7,696 nt of DNA from Acidimicrobiales bacterium (lineage in GTDB: Bacteria; Actinomycetota; Acidimicrobiia; Acidimicrobiales; CADCSY01), in contig JAUJLZ010000077.1 in NCBI GenBank assembly GCA_030447125.1, forward strand, positions 1-7,696. Direction: 5' to 3'. Made by a program: the position numbers and the translations under genes. The notes under the pieces are model-generated. The model was not told the DNA's origin, made no database searches, and was given only the letters and a program-made list of their open reading frames with translations. Every line of letters begins with the position of its first letter. Position 1 is the first letter of the stretch. Shown in pieces: positions 1 through 7,273 of this stretch.

Positions 1-103
1 ACCGGGAGAACGGCGGCGACCGGCGAGCGGGCCTGCCCTCAGCCCAGCGCCTCGTGGGACCGGCAGCGCCGGTGTTCGGTCACCACGGTCCCCGGGCTAC
101 TCC
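1..103 (-). other. ftsW-distal edge region without a recognisable gene start
   Basis: In most dcw clusters murG begins at or within a few bases of the ftsW stop. Here I read all three minus-strand frames and found none with a start codon that stays open to the left edge. A strong GAGGAG (100-105) overlaps the ftsW stop and is followed 13 bases later by GTG GTG (86-81), but that frame closes after 15 codons at a TGA. The fragment may be plain spacer ahead of a murG outside the window. Confidence 0.4.
59..73. other. Short perfect inverted repeat after ftsW
   Basis: ACCGGC at 59-64 and GCCGGT at 68-73 are exact inverted copies around a 3-base loop, about 30 bases past the ftsW stop. No T-tract follows on the minus strand, so an intrinsic terminator is not well supported, and six-pair stems are common by chance at this GC content. 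Confidence 0.25.
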
Positions 104-1336
104 TCAGCGTCTGGCCGGCAGTCGCTTCCGAGCGACCTGGCCGCCGCTGACGCCACCAGCGGCCGCCGTCGCCCGTCCCGTCGGCCGGGGACCGTCGGGC
201 ATTCGCGATGGCTCCCGGCCCTTGGCCGCGATGTTGAGGAGGATGCCGGTGGCGGCCATGGTGACCACCAGGGACGAGCCGCCGAAGGAGATGAAGGGCA
301 GCGTGAGGCCGGTGATGGGCATCAACCCGAGAACGCCGCCGATGTTGACCAGGGCCTGGGCCAGCACCCAGGCGGTGATGCCGCCGGCCACGAGCAGGCC
401 GAAGCGGTCGGGGGCACGCAGGGCGCTACGCACGCCGAGCACGGCGATCGCCAGGAACAGCCCGACCACCAGCACCGCACCCACCAGGCCGAGCTCCTCG
501 CCGATGATGGCGAAGATGAAGTCGGTGTGGGCGTTGGGCAGGAAGCCGTACTTGGCCCGGCTGGCCCCCAGGCCCACGCCGAACAGCCCGCCCGACGCCA
601 CACCCGTGAGCGACTGGGTGATCTGGTAGCCGGTGTCGAGGGGGTCGCCGGTGGGGTTGAGGAAGACGAGCAACCGGTCACGCCGGTACGTCTCACCCAG
701 GGCCAGGGCCAAGAACCCGACCGTGGCCAGCCCGAGCACGCCCCCGAGGCGAGCCAACGGCACGCCGGCCAGGAAGAGGACGGCCACGACGATGGCCCCG
801 ACCACGATGGCTGCCCCCAGGTCGGACTGGGCCAGGATCAAGCCGATCACCACACCGGCCACCAGCAGCACGGGACGAAAGGTGAGGCGGCTGTCGTCGA
901 TGCGATGGGCGCGACGGGCCAGAAGGTCGGCGCTGAACAACAACAGGGCCAGCTTGACCACCTCCGACGGCTGCAGGCGAAGCGGCCCGAGGTCGAACCA
1001 GCTGCGGGCCCCGTTCACCTCGGTGCCGATCGCCGGGTGCAACACGGCCACCAGCAACATCGTCGACACGACCAGCAGGGGGAGGGCCGGGCGCCGCCAG
1101 TGGCGGTAGTCGACCCGCAGCGTGCAGACGAGGGCGGCGGTGGCCAGCGCCAGCCAGGTGGCCTGGCGCAGGAAGTAGCTCCAGGTCGAGCCTGACTCCT
1201 GCAGCGACTGCACCGACGACGCCGACAGCACCATGACCAGGCCGATGATGTTCAGCACCGCCACGACCACGGCCAGCAGGACGAAATCGGAGGGCCGGGG
1301 ACGGGCGAGGGGCGAGGGGTGGGGGCGGGAGGTCAT
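104..1336 (-). CDS. ftsW: Septal peptidoglycan glycosyltransferase FtsW (SEDS family)
   Basis: FtsW is a polytopic SEDS protein that polymerises lipid II into septal glycan strands, paired with FtsI. The protein has 410 residues with a short basic N-terminus and about ten hydrophobic segments. Family landmarks are GLVMVLSASS (32-41), GARSWFDLGPLRLQPSEVVK (109-128), AQSDLGAA (169-176, Asp172 at the family's conserved acidic position), GYQITQSL (236-243), the AHTDFIFAIIGEELG segment (269-283) and LPFISFGGSS (346-355). A basic cytoplasmic tail of about 38 residues follows the last helix (GREPSRM to the end). The ATG at 1336 is chosen because it overlaps the murD stop as ATGA and has GGAG seven bases upstream (1344-1347). 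An in-frame extension to 1423 would lie inside murD and adds no family sequence. RodA is the main alternative in this fold, but the dcw position and pairing with FtsI support FtsW. Confidence 0.95.
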   Translation of the reverse strand: MTSRPHPSPLARPRPSDFVLLAVVVAVLNIIGLVMVLSASSVQSLQESGSTWSYFLRQATWLALATAALVCTLRVDYRHWRRPALPLLVVSTMLLVAVLHPAIGTEVNGARSWFDLGPLRLQPSEVVKLALLLFSADLLARRAHRIDDSRLTFRPVLLVAGVVIGLILAQSDLGAAIVVGAIVVAVLFLAGVPLARLGGVLGLATVGFLALALGETYRRDRLLVFLNPTGDPLDTGYQITQSLTGVASGGLFGVGLGASRAKYGFLPNAHTDFIFAIIGEELGLVGAVLVVGLFLAIAVLGVRSALRAPDRFGLLVAGGITAWVLAQALVNIGGVLGLMPITGLTLPFISFGGSSLVVTMAATGILLNIAAKGREPSRMPDGPRPTGRATAAAGGVSGGQVARKRLPARR

Positions 1337-2688
1337 GCCCGGACTCCGATCAGGTCGATGACGGCACGGGCGAAGTCCTCGCCCCGCTCGGCGTAAGAGG
1401 AGTACCAGTCGAACGAGGCACACCCGGGGGACAACAGCACCGCGTCGCCCGGCCTGGCCGCCGAGCGGGCGGCGGCCACGGCGTCACCCATCGACGCGGC
1501 GACCGTGACGGGGGCCAGACCGGCGAAGGCCCGTTCGACCTCGCCCGCGGCCTCACCGATGGCCACCACCGCTCGGATGCGGTCGGCCACCCGGGCCAGG
1601 GCCGACAGGTCGAGCCCCTTGTTGCGGCCTCCGGCGATGAGCACCACCGAGGCGAAGCCGGCCACGGCGGTGGCGGCGGCGTGGGGATCGGTGGCTTTGG
1701 AGTCGTCGTACCAGGACACGCCCTGGTGCTCGGCCACCAGGCTGAGGCGGTGGGCCAGGCCTCGGAACGACCTGAGGGTGGCGAGCACGGCGTCGACCGA
1801 GGCTCCGGCGGCCAGGGCGGTGGCGGCTGCGGCCAGGGCGTTGGCCAGGTCGTGGGGCAACGAGCGCCACAGGGCGCCGACCCGCATCAGCGTGTGGCCG
1901 CCGGGCATCACCAGGCGGTCGTCCTCGACCCGCCAGTCGCCCGTGCGCAGTCCAAAGGTCACGACCCGCGAGCGCACGGTCGATGCCGAGGCCGACACCA
2001 CGGCGTCCTCGGCGTTGGCCACCGCCACCTGGTCGGGACCCTGGGCCGCCCACACCCGGGCCTTGGCCGAGGCGTAGTGCTCCATGCTCGGGTGCCAGTC
2101 GAGGTGGTCCTCGGCGTGGTTGAGCCACGTGGCCACCGCCGGGCAGAAGCGTTCGGTGAACTGGAGGCGGAACGACGAGGCCTCGACCACGATCACGTCG
2201 AGTTCGGCCTCGCCGGCCAGGGCGTCGACCAAGGGCAGGTCGTTGTTCCCGGCGGACACGGTGCGCAGGCCGCTGGCCGCCAGCATGTGCTCGACGAGGG
2301 TGGTCACCGTCGTCTTGCCGTTGGTGCCGGTGATGGCCACCAAGGGCAACGTCGACCACCGGGCGGCCAACTCGAACTCACTCCACACCGCCACCCCCCC
2401 GGCCAGGGCCGCGGTGATGGCCGGATGCGTCGGGGGCACGGGCGGGCTGGGAACGACCAGGTCGGCTCCGGCCACCAGCTCGGCCAGCGCAGCCCGGTCG
2501 GGCCGCTCGTGGGTGACCACGCCCCGGGCCGCCAGGGCCTCTGACCGCAACCGGCTGGGCGGCCCGGGCTGGTCCTCCACCACCTCCACCGACCAGCCCC
2601 GCTCCCCCAGGCGGCGGGCGGCGGCCTCACCGGCCACCCCCAGGCCCACCACCAGCGCCCGTCCTGGCGCCTCACCCTCCCCCGTCAT
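1333..2688 (-). CDS. murD: UDP-MurNAc-L-alanine:D-glutamate ligase MurD
   Basis: MurD is a cytoplasmic ATP-dependent ligase that adds D-glutamate to UDP-MurNAc-L-Ala. The protein has 451 residues, a normal length. The N-terminal Rossmann-like UDP-binding domain begins at ALVVGLGVAGE (11-21). The ATPase domain has the P-loop GTNGKTT (121-127), VEASSFRLQ (168-176), DHLDWH (194-199) and Lys209 in SAKARVW, the expected carbamylated lysine. The C-terminal domain has YDDSKATDPHAA (327-338), the GGRNKG segment (353-358) and LLSPGCASFDWY (418-429). Small departures are GNND (148-151) where GNIG is common, and KATDP where KATNP is usual. The ATG at 2688 overlaps the mraY stop (ATGA) and has GGAG seven bases upstream (2696-2699). 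The frame is open much further upstream, but that part overlaps mraY and has no MurD homology, so this start is firm. Its stop overlaps the ftsW ATG. Confidence 0.96.
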   Translation of the reverse strand: MTGEGEAPGRALVVGLGVAGEAAARRLGERGWSVEVVEDQPGPPSRLRSEALAARGVVTHERPDRAALAELVAGADLVVPSPPVPPTHPAITAALAGGVAVWSEFELAARWSTLPLVAITGTNGKTTVTTLVEHMLAASGLRTVSAGNNDLPLVDALAGEAELDVIVVEASSFRLQFTERFCPAVATWLNHAEDHLDWHPSMEHYASAKARVWAAQGPDQVAVANAEDAVVSASASTVRSRVVTFGLRTGDWRVEDDRLVMPGGHTLMRVGALWRSLPHDLANALAAAATALAAGASVDAVLATLRSFRGLAHRLSLVAEHQGVSWYDDSKATDPHAAATAVAGFASVVLIAGGRNKGLDLSALARVADRIRAVVAIGEAAGEVERAFAGLAPVTVAASMGDAVAAARSAARPGDAVLLSPGCASFDWYSSYAERGEDFARAVIDLIGVRA

Positions 2689-3719
2689 GCGAGAGCTCCG
2701 GTGGACAGGTAGTCGGCGTAGTACACACCCATGGCCAGCGCCGTCAGCATGCCGGCCAGGATCCAAAAGCGGATGATCACCGTCGTCTCGGGCCACCCCG
2801 CCAACTCGAAGTGGTGGTGGATCGGCGCCATGCGGAACGCCCGGCGCTGGAACAGCCGGAACGAACCCACCTGGATGATGACCGACAGCGTCTCCACCAC
2901 GAACAGTCCACCGATGATGGGCAGGAGGAGTTGGGTGTTGGTGGCCAGGGCGAGGGTGGCCAGCCCGGCGCCGATGGCCAGCGATCCGGTGTCGCCCATG
3001 AAGATGCGGGCCGGGGCCGCGTTCCACCACAGGAACCCGGCGCAGGCGCCCATCATCGAGGCGGCGACGAGGGCCAGGTCGAGCGGCTGGGTGTAGGTGT
3101 AGACCTCGGGATGGCGCAGCGCCCAGAAGGCGATGACCACGAACGCCGAGAACGAGAAGGTGGACGAACCCGCGGCCAGGCCGTCGAGGCCGTCGGTGAG
3201 GTTGACGGCGTTGGTGGTGCCGAGGATCAACAGCACCGCCCACACCGACCACAGCACCGGTCCGAGGTCGAGGCCGGTCGTGCCCAGTCGGGTGAAGGAC
3301 AGCTCGGTGGAGACGGCGGCCAGGCGGAGGCTGCCGACGCAGTAGAGCGCGGCCACGATCAACAGCCCGGCCAGCTTGGTCCGCTTGGTCAACCCCAGGT
3401 TGCGGGCCCGGGTGACCTTGATCCAGTCGTCGAGGAGCCCGACGAAGCCGGCCCCGGTGATGGCCAAAATGGCGAGGATGCCGGCCCAGGTGAACACCGC
3501 GCCGCTCTGGGTGTGGGCGGCCAGGTAGCCGAACAGCCCTCCCGCCACGATGATGACCCCCCCCATGGTGGGGGTGCCCGCCTTGGTGAAGTGGCCCTGG
3601 GGGCCGTCCTCTCGGATCGGTTGGCCGATGCCCCGTGCCCGCAACCAGCGGATGAGCACGGGAGTCCCCACCAGGGCCACGATGAAGGCCACTCCGGCCG
3701 AAACCAGCAGGGGGATCAC
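2685..3719 (-). CDS. mraY: Phospho-MurNAc-pentapeptide transferase MraY
   Basis: MraY is an integral membrane enzyme that transfers phospho-MurNAc-pentapeptide from UDP to undecaprenyl phosphate, making lipid I on the inner face of the membrane. The protein has 344 residues with about ten hydrophobic helices, the usual size and topology. Recognisable family motifs are GPQGHFTKAGTPTMGG (39-54), the catalytic-site LLDDWIK (95-101, Asp97 and Asp98), NAVNLTDGLDGL (170-181), MGDTGS (241-246) and the histidine motif APIHHHFE (298-305). The start is GTG at 3719, overlapping the murE stop as GTGA. I see no ribosome site there, consistent with translational coupling to murE. The stop overlaps the murD ATG as ATGA. 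Its pentapeptide substrate needs MurF, which is not encoded beside it. Confidence 0.97.
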   Translation of the reverse strand: MIPLLVSAGVAFIVALVGTPVLIRWLRARGIGQPIREDGPQGHFTKAGTPTMGGVIIVAGGLFGYLAAHTQSGAVFTWAGILAILAITGAGFVGLLDDWIKVTRARNLGLTKRTKLAGLLIVAALYCVGSLRLAAVSTELSFTRLGTTGLDLGPVLWSVWAVLLILGTTNAVNLTDGLDGLAAGSSTFSFSAFVVIAFWALRHPEVYTYTQPLDLALVAASMMGACAGFLWWNAAPARIFMGDTGSLAIGAGLATLALATNTQLLLPIIGGLFVVETLSVIIQVGSFRLFQRRAFRMAPIHHHFELAGWPETTVIIRFWILAGMLTALAMGVYYADYLSTGALA

Positions 3720-5152
3720 GAGGGGCCACGGGAGTCGAACCCGAGGGCGGCCAGCTCCTGGCCGACCACCTCCCGATCGGAGAACTTCTCGTTGCGCCGG
3801 CCGACGACCTGCACGGTCTCGTGGCCCTTGCCCGCCACCAGGACCACGTCGCCGGGACCGGCGCTGGACAGGGCGAGGTGGATGGCGGCCCGGCGGTCGA
3901 GCTCCACCTGGACACGGCCGGGACCATCCGCCCCGGCCACCACCTCGGCGGCGATGGCGGCCGGGTCCTCGGCTCTGGGGTTGTCGCTGGTGACGATGAT
4001 CACGTCAGCCAGTGTTGCCGCCGCTCGGCCCATCAGGGGCCGTTTCTGCCGATCGCGCTCGCCGCCGCAGCCGAAGACGACGATCACCCGACCACCGCCA
4101 CCGGAGCGAGCGGCCACCAGGAGCTGCTCGAGCGCATCTGGCGTGTGGGCGTAGTCGACCACCACGTCGAAGGGCTGGCCGCACGCCACGTGTTCGTAGC
4201 GGCCCGGGACCGGCGGAGCCGACGCCAGGCCGTCGACGACCTCCCCCTCGTCCACCCCCATCGCCACCGCAGCTGTCGCGGCGGCCAAGGCGTTGGCCAG
4301 GTTGGCGCTTCCGCCGAGGGGTACCCGTAGCCGCCGACCCCGCCACGTACCGACGGAGCCGTCCATGCCGATGGTCACGTCGGTCACCTCGGATCGGGAG
4401 AACGAGGTGGTGGGCACCTGGGCCGTCTCGAAGAGGAGCCGTCCGTGGAGATCGTCGACGTTGACCACGGCGCCGGCCGTGCGTCCCGCTTCGAAGAGCC
4501 GGGCCTTGACCGAGAAGTAGTCCTCCATCGAGGTGTGGAAGTCAAGGTGGTCCCGGCTGAGGTTGGTGAACACGGCCAAGGTGAACGAGGTGCCCTCCAC
4601 CCGGGCCTGGGCCAGGGCATGGGAGGACACCTCCATGGCGACCGCCGAAGCCCCCGCCTCCACCATGGAGGCCAAGGCGGCCTGGAGCTCGGTGGACTCA
4701 GGGGTGGTCATGGTGCCGCCGAGGGTCCCGATGAGCCCGGTGGACCGGCCGGCCGCCTCCAGTATCGCCCGCAGCAACCAGGTCGTCGTGGTCTTGCCGT
4801 TGGTGCCGGTCACGCCCACCACCTCGAGCTGGCGCGACGGGTGGCCCCAGAAGGCGGCGGCCGCCCGACCCATCTCCCGGCGGGAGTCGGCGACGAGGAG
4901 GCGCGGGACCCCGGCCTCCAGGGGTCGATCGCACAGCAGGGCGACCGCACCCCGGCGGACGGCCTCGGCGGCGTGGCGGTGACCGTCACTGCGGCGACCG
5001 GGGAGGCAACAGAACAGCGCCCCCGGCTCCACCAGCCGGGAGTCGTGGCTGACCGAGGTGATCTCGACGTCGGCCAGGCTTGCGGCCGTCCCCCAGTCGA
5101 CGTCGATGGCATCGATCTCGGCCACGAGGCGATCGAGACGTACGACCCTCAT
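3716..5152 (-). CDS. murE: UDP-MurNAc-tripeptide synthetase MurE, meso-DAP type
   Basis: MurE is a cytoplasmic ATP-dependent ligase that adds the third stem residue to UDP-MurNAc-L-Ala-D-Glu. The 478-residue length is normal for the family. The N-terminal UDP-binding domain contains SHDSR (35-39). The central ATPase domain has the P-loop GTNGKTT (116-122), the SRDHLDFH segment (199-206) and Lys216 in SVKARLF, the position that is carbamylated in this family. The C-terminal domain has the VPGRYE segment (315-320), DYAHTPDAL (333-341), DNPR (390-393) and GKGHE (441-445). The DNPR motif is the established mark of meso-diaminopimelate specificity, as opposed to lysine. It starts with ATG at 5152; the upstream ribosome site is weak. 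Its stop overlaps the mraY start (GTGA). In the usual dcw order murF would lie between these two genes; here it is absent. Confidence 0.97.
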   Translation of the reverse strand: MRVVRLDRLVAEIDAIDVDWGTAASLADVEITSVSHDSRLVEPGALFCCLPGRRSDGHRHAAEAVRRGAVALLCDRPLEAGVPRLLVADSRREMGRAAAAFWGHPSRQLEVVGVTGTNGKTTTTWLLRAILEAAGRSTGLIGTLGGTMTTPESTELQAALASMVEAGASAVAMEVSSHALAQARVEGTSFTLAVFTNLSRDHLDFHTSMEDYFSVKARLFEAGRTAGAVVNVDDLHGRLLFETAQVPTTSFSRSEVTDVTIGMDGSVGTWRGRRLRVPLGGSANLANALAAATAAVAMGVDEGEVVDGLASAPPVPGRYEHVACGQPFDVVVDYAHTPDALEQLLVAARSGGGGRVIVVFGCGGERDRQKRPLMGRAAATLADVIIVTSDNPRAEDPAAIAAEVVAGADGPGRVQVELDRRAAIHLALSSAGPGDVVLVAGKGHETVQVVGRRNEKFSDREVVGQELAALGFDSRGPS

Positions 5153-5188
5153 GCCTGGGTCGGTGACGTCACTACCGGTTGCACCGGT
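5153..5188 (-). other. ftsI-murE intergenic gap with two palindromes
   Basis: This 36-base gap is the only non-overlapping junction between the genes of the block. At 5174-5188 the 6-base palindrome ACCGGT occurs twice around a 3-base spacer, so the transcript could form a six-pair hairpin. At 5163-5172 there is a perfect 10-base palindrome, GTGACGTCAC. No T-tract follows, so a classic intrinsic terminator is not supported. I see no convincing -35/-10 pair. It could be an mRNA processing or attenuation structure, a protein site, or chance in GC-rich DNA. Confidence 0.4.
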
Positions 5189-7273
5189 TCAGTCTCGCGG
5201 GGTGACGGCACGGACGGGTGGACTGGTGGGTGTCGGAGCCTCCGGCAGCACCGCCGTGGGAGCGACACCGAGGAGGCGCAGGCCGTACTCTGCGATGTCG
5301 GAGAAGACCGGCGCGGCCACCACCCCGCCGTAGTACGGGTGCGGTTCGTCGAGCACGACGATGATCGACAGCCGTGGGTCGTCCACGGGTGCGAAGCCCG
5401 CGAACACGCCCATGTAGGCGCCCGGCTCGTACCCCCGGACCTCCGTCGACGGCTTTCTGGCCGTCCCCGTCTTCCCGGCCACGGTGTAGCCGTCGACCTG
5501 GGCGTTGATGCCGGTGCCATCGGACACCGCCGAGGCCAGCATCGACGTCATCTCTGACGCCGTCTCCTCCGAGACCACCCGCGCACCGACCCGGGCCTCG
5601 ACCGGGCGCTCCTGGCCGTCGGCCCCAATGGTCGAGAGGACCAGGCGGGGAGGGACCGAGACACCACCGTTGGCCGCCGTGTTGAGCGCCCCGAGCATCT
5701 GCACGGCGTTGACGGCGACGCCCTGGCCGATGGCGATCGAGCCGATCGACGTGCTGGCCCAGTCCTCGACCGGGAGTAGGAGCCCGTTGCTCTCCCCGGG
5801 GAAGTTCAGGCCGGTCGGAAGGCCGAAGCCGAAGCGACGGAGGTACCCGTCGAGGCCCTGCGGGCCCAACTTGCGGGCCAGGGTGATGGTGCCCACGTTG
5901 GAGGACTGGCCAAGCACCTCGCTGACCGACATCGCCTGGGTGGGGTGCGAGCTGCTGTCGGTGAAGCGCTTGGGCCCGACCTGGAGGGAGTCGGGCACCG
6001 ACAGCACGTCGTCGGGTTCGGCGATGCCCTCCTCCAGGGCGGCGGAGAGGGTGACGACCTTGCTCGACGAGCCCGGCTCGAAGACCGAGGTGAGTGGCGC
6101 GTTGTTCCGGGTGGGCTGCGGGGCGCTGCCCTCTCCCTGGGACTCCACGCTGGCCATGGCCAGGACCTCTCCGCTACGCGGGTCCATGACCACGGCCATG
6201 CCTCCGTCGGCCCCGGTGGCCTGCACCTGCTCGGAGAGGGAACGCTCGACCTCGTACTGCAGCGAGCGGTCGAGGGACAAGACCACGTCCTCACCCCGAG
6301 CCGCCGGCCGCAGCCCGTGCTGGCCACCGGCGATCGTCCCGCCGTCTCGGCCCCGTTCCACCAACAACTCCCCGGGCTCACCCGACAACAGCTCGTCGAA
6401 CTGGCGCTCGATGCCTGACTGGCCCTGGTCGTCGACGTCGACGTCACCGACCACCGACAGGGCCAGGTCGCCGGCCGGGCGGACCCGACGCGGCTCGTCC
6501 CGCAGACCGATGCCGGGGAGCCCGAGGGCTTCGACGGCGGCGGCTTGGCTGTCGTCGATCTGGCGGGCCAGGTAGACGAAGCGTGCCCCCTCCTGGCCCA
6601 GGCGGTCACGCAGTTCGGATTCGTCCAGGTCCAGGATCGGCGCCAGGGCCGCCGACGTGGCCGAGGGATCTTCCACCAGGAGCGGGTCGGCCCACACCGT
6701 CTGCGTGCGCACCGAGATGGCCAGCTCGTTGCCGTGGCGATCGAAGATCGAGCCGCGGGGGGCGGGGAGCGCGACCGTCCGCAGGCGCTGGGCCATGCCC
6801 CGTTCGGCGTAGGCATCAGGAGCCACCACCTGCAGGTGGGCCAAGCGGACGGTGACGCCCGTGAAGGCCACGAGCACGGCCAGGAACAGGGCCCGGCAGC
6901 GACGTTGGGGGACACCAGGGCGCCCGAAGAGCCGGGAGCGACGAGAGGGTGGGGGTGGGCGCCGTGAGCGTGGGCGTGGTGGGCGTGGGCGTGGTGGGGG
7001 AGCCTGCGCCTGGGATCGGGCTCGGGTCTGAGGTGCGACCGGAGGCCGTGTCCGGGTACGGGACGGGCTGGCCGGCCGGACGGGTGGCCGGGGTGCGCGG
7101 CGCGAGGGGCGGGCTGTGCGGGCAGGTCCCCTGGCCGAGCTCGTTGAGGCACGGCCGGCACCCGTGGGTCGCGTCCGAACTGGGCCCGTTCCCCGGGTGG
7201 GACGGGATCTGCGGGCGGGCGGGCGGCGCTGTCTGGAGCTCAACGGGACAGGTACGGCTTGACGGTGCCCCAC
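5189..7273 (-). CDS. ftsI: Septal peptidoglycan transpeptidase FtsI (class B PBP)
   Basis: This is the D,D-transpeptidase that crosslinks septal peptidoglycan outside the membrane, acting with FtsW. With the GTG start at 7273 it has 694 residues. Residues 1-126 are a cytoplasmic tail dominated by Arg and Pro. About 127-149 is the single membrane anchor. RGSIFDR (173-179) opens the class B dimerisation domain. The transpeptidase motifs are all present: SSSK (402-405, Ser402 nucleophile), SSN (457-459) and KTGT (601-604). There is no PASTA domain; the protein ends in a short proline-rich tail. The start is uncertain. GTG 7273 has a GGGGAG ribosome site six bases upstream but overlaps ftsL by 34 bases. 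A TTG at 7243 would make a TTGA overlap with the ftsL stop and a 684-residue protein, but has no visible ribosome site. A long basic Pro-rich N-tail is also known in mycobacterial PbpB, which supports the tail being real. Function is secure; the exact start is not. Confidence 0.95.
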   Translation of the reverse strand: MGHRQAVPVPLSSRQRRPPARRSRPTRGTGPVRTRPTGAGRASTSSARGPARTARPSRRAPRPPVRPASPSRTRTRPPVAPQTRARSQAQAPPPRPRPPRPRSRRPPPPSRRSRLFGRPGVPQRRCRALFLAVLVAFTGVTVRLAHLQVVAPDAYAERGMAQRLRTVALPAPRGSIFDRHGNELAISVRTQTVWADPLLVEDPSATSAALAPILDLDESELRDRLGQEGARFVYLARQIDDSQAAAVEALGLPGIGLRDEPRRVRPAGDLALSVVGDVDVDDQGQSGIERQFDELLSGEPGELLVERGRDGGTIAGGQHGLRPAARGEDVVLSLDRSLQYEVERSLSEQVQATGADGGMAVVMDPRSGEVLAMASVESQGEGSAPQPTRNNAPLTSVFEPGSSSKVVTLSAALEEGIAEPDDVLSVPDSLQVGPKRFTDSSSHPTQAMSVSEVLGQSSNVGTITLARKLGPQGLDGYLRRFGFGLPTGLNFPGESNGLLLPVEDWASTSIGSIAIGQGVAVNAVQMLGALNTAANGGVSVPPRLVLSTIGADGQERPVEARVGARVVSEETASEMTSMLASAVSDGTGINAQVDGYTVAGKTGTARKPSTEVRGYEPGAYMGVFAGFAPVDDPRLSIIVVLDEPHPYYGGVVAAPVFSDIAEYGLRLLGVAPTAVLPEAPTPTSPPVRAVTPRD
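6969..6998. repeat. Tandem 15-bp repeat with G-quadruplex pattern inside ftsI
   Basis: On the plus strand the 15-base unit CGTGGGCGTGGTGGG occurs twice back to back (6969-6983 and 6984-6998). Being 15 bases it stays in frame and encodes the repeated Pro/Arg pattern (PPRPR-like) of the FtsI cytoplasmic tail. The run 6972-7000 has four G-tracts of at least three, separated by loops of 6, 3 and 6 bases, so it matches the simple G-quadruplex rule on the strand that is the template for ftsI. More G-tracts (6947-6959) flank it. Whether it folds is not known from sequence. Confidence 0.6.

Noticed and set aside
59..73. Inverted repeat as an intrinsic terminator of the operon
   Set aside because: The stem is only six pairs with no T-tract, and the dcw operon normally continues into murG, so termination here is unlikely.
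1337..1423. Upstream extension of ftsW to a start at 1423
   Set aside because: The 29 added residues overlap the murD C-terminus in another frame and do not resemble FtsW; the ATG at 1336 is coupled to the murD stop.
2689..3927. Upstream extension of the murD frame to 3927, giving 864 codons
   Set aside because: The extra part lies entirely over mraY and the end of murE in another frame and is Pro/Arg/His-rich without homology. The ATG at 2688 with its ribosome site and ATGA overlap is the natural start.
2811..4154. Long plus-strand open frame of 447 codons opposite mraY and murE
   Set aside because: Its translation is Gly/Gln/His/Arg-rich with no fold or motif, and it is the antisense of two well-recognised genes. 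Stop codons are rare by chance at this GC content.
5163..5172. GTGACGTCAC as a eukaryotic-type CRE site
   Set aside because: The core matches the CRE palindrome, but that factor family is not bacterial. Only its value as a generic palindrome is kept.
4445..5557. Plus-strand open frame of 370 codons opposite murE and the end of ftsI
   Set aside because: It is a low-complexity antisense translation crossing two genes and their spacer, with no recognisable domain.
5505..6575. Plus-strand open frame of 356 codons opposite ftsI
   Set aside because: Composition is Ser/Pro/Arg-rich and without family features; it runs opposite the conserved transpeptidase domain of FtsI.
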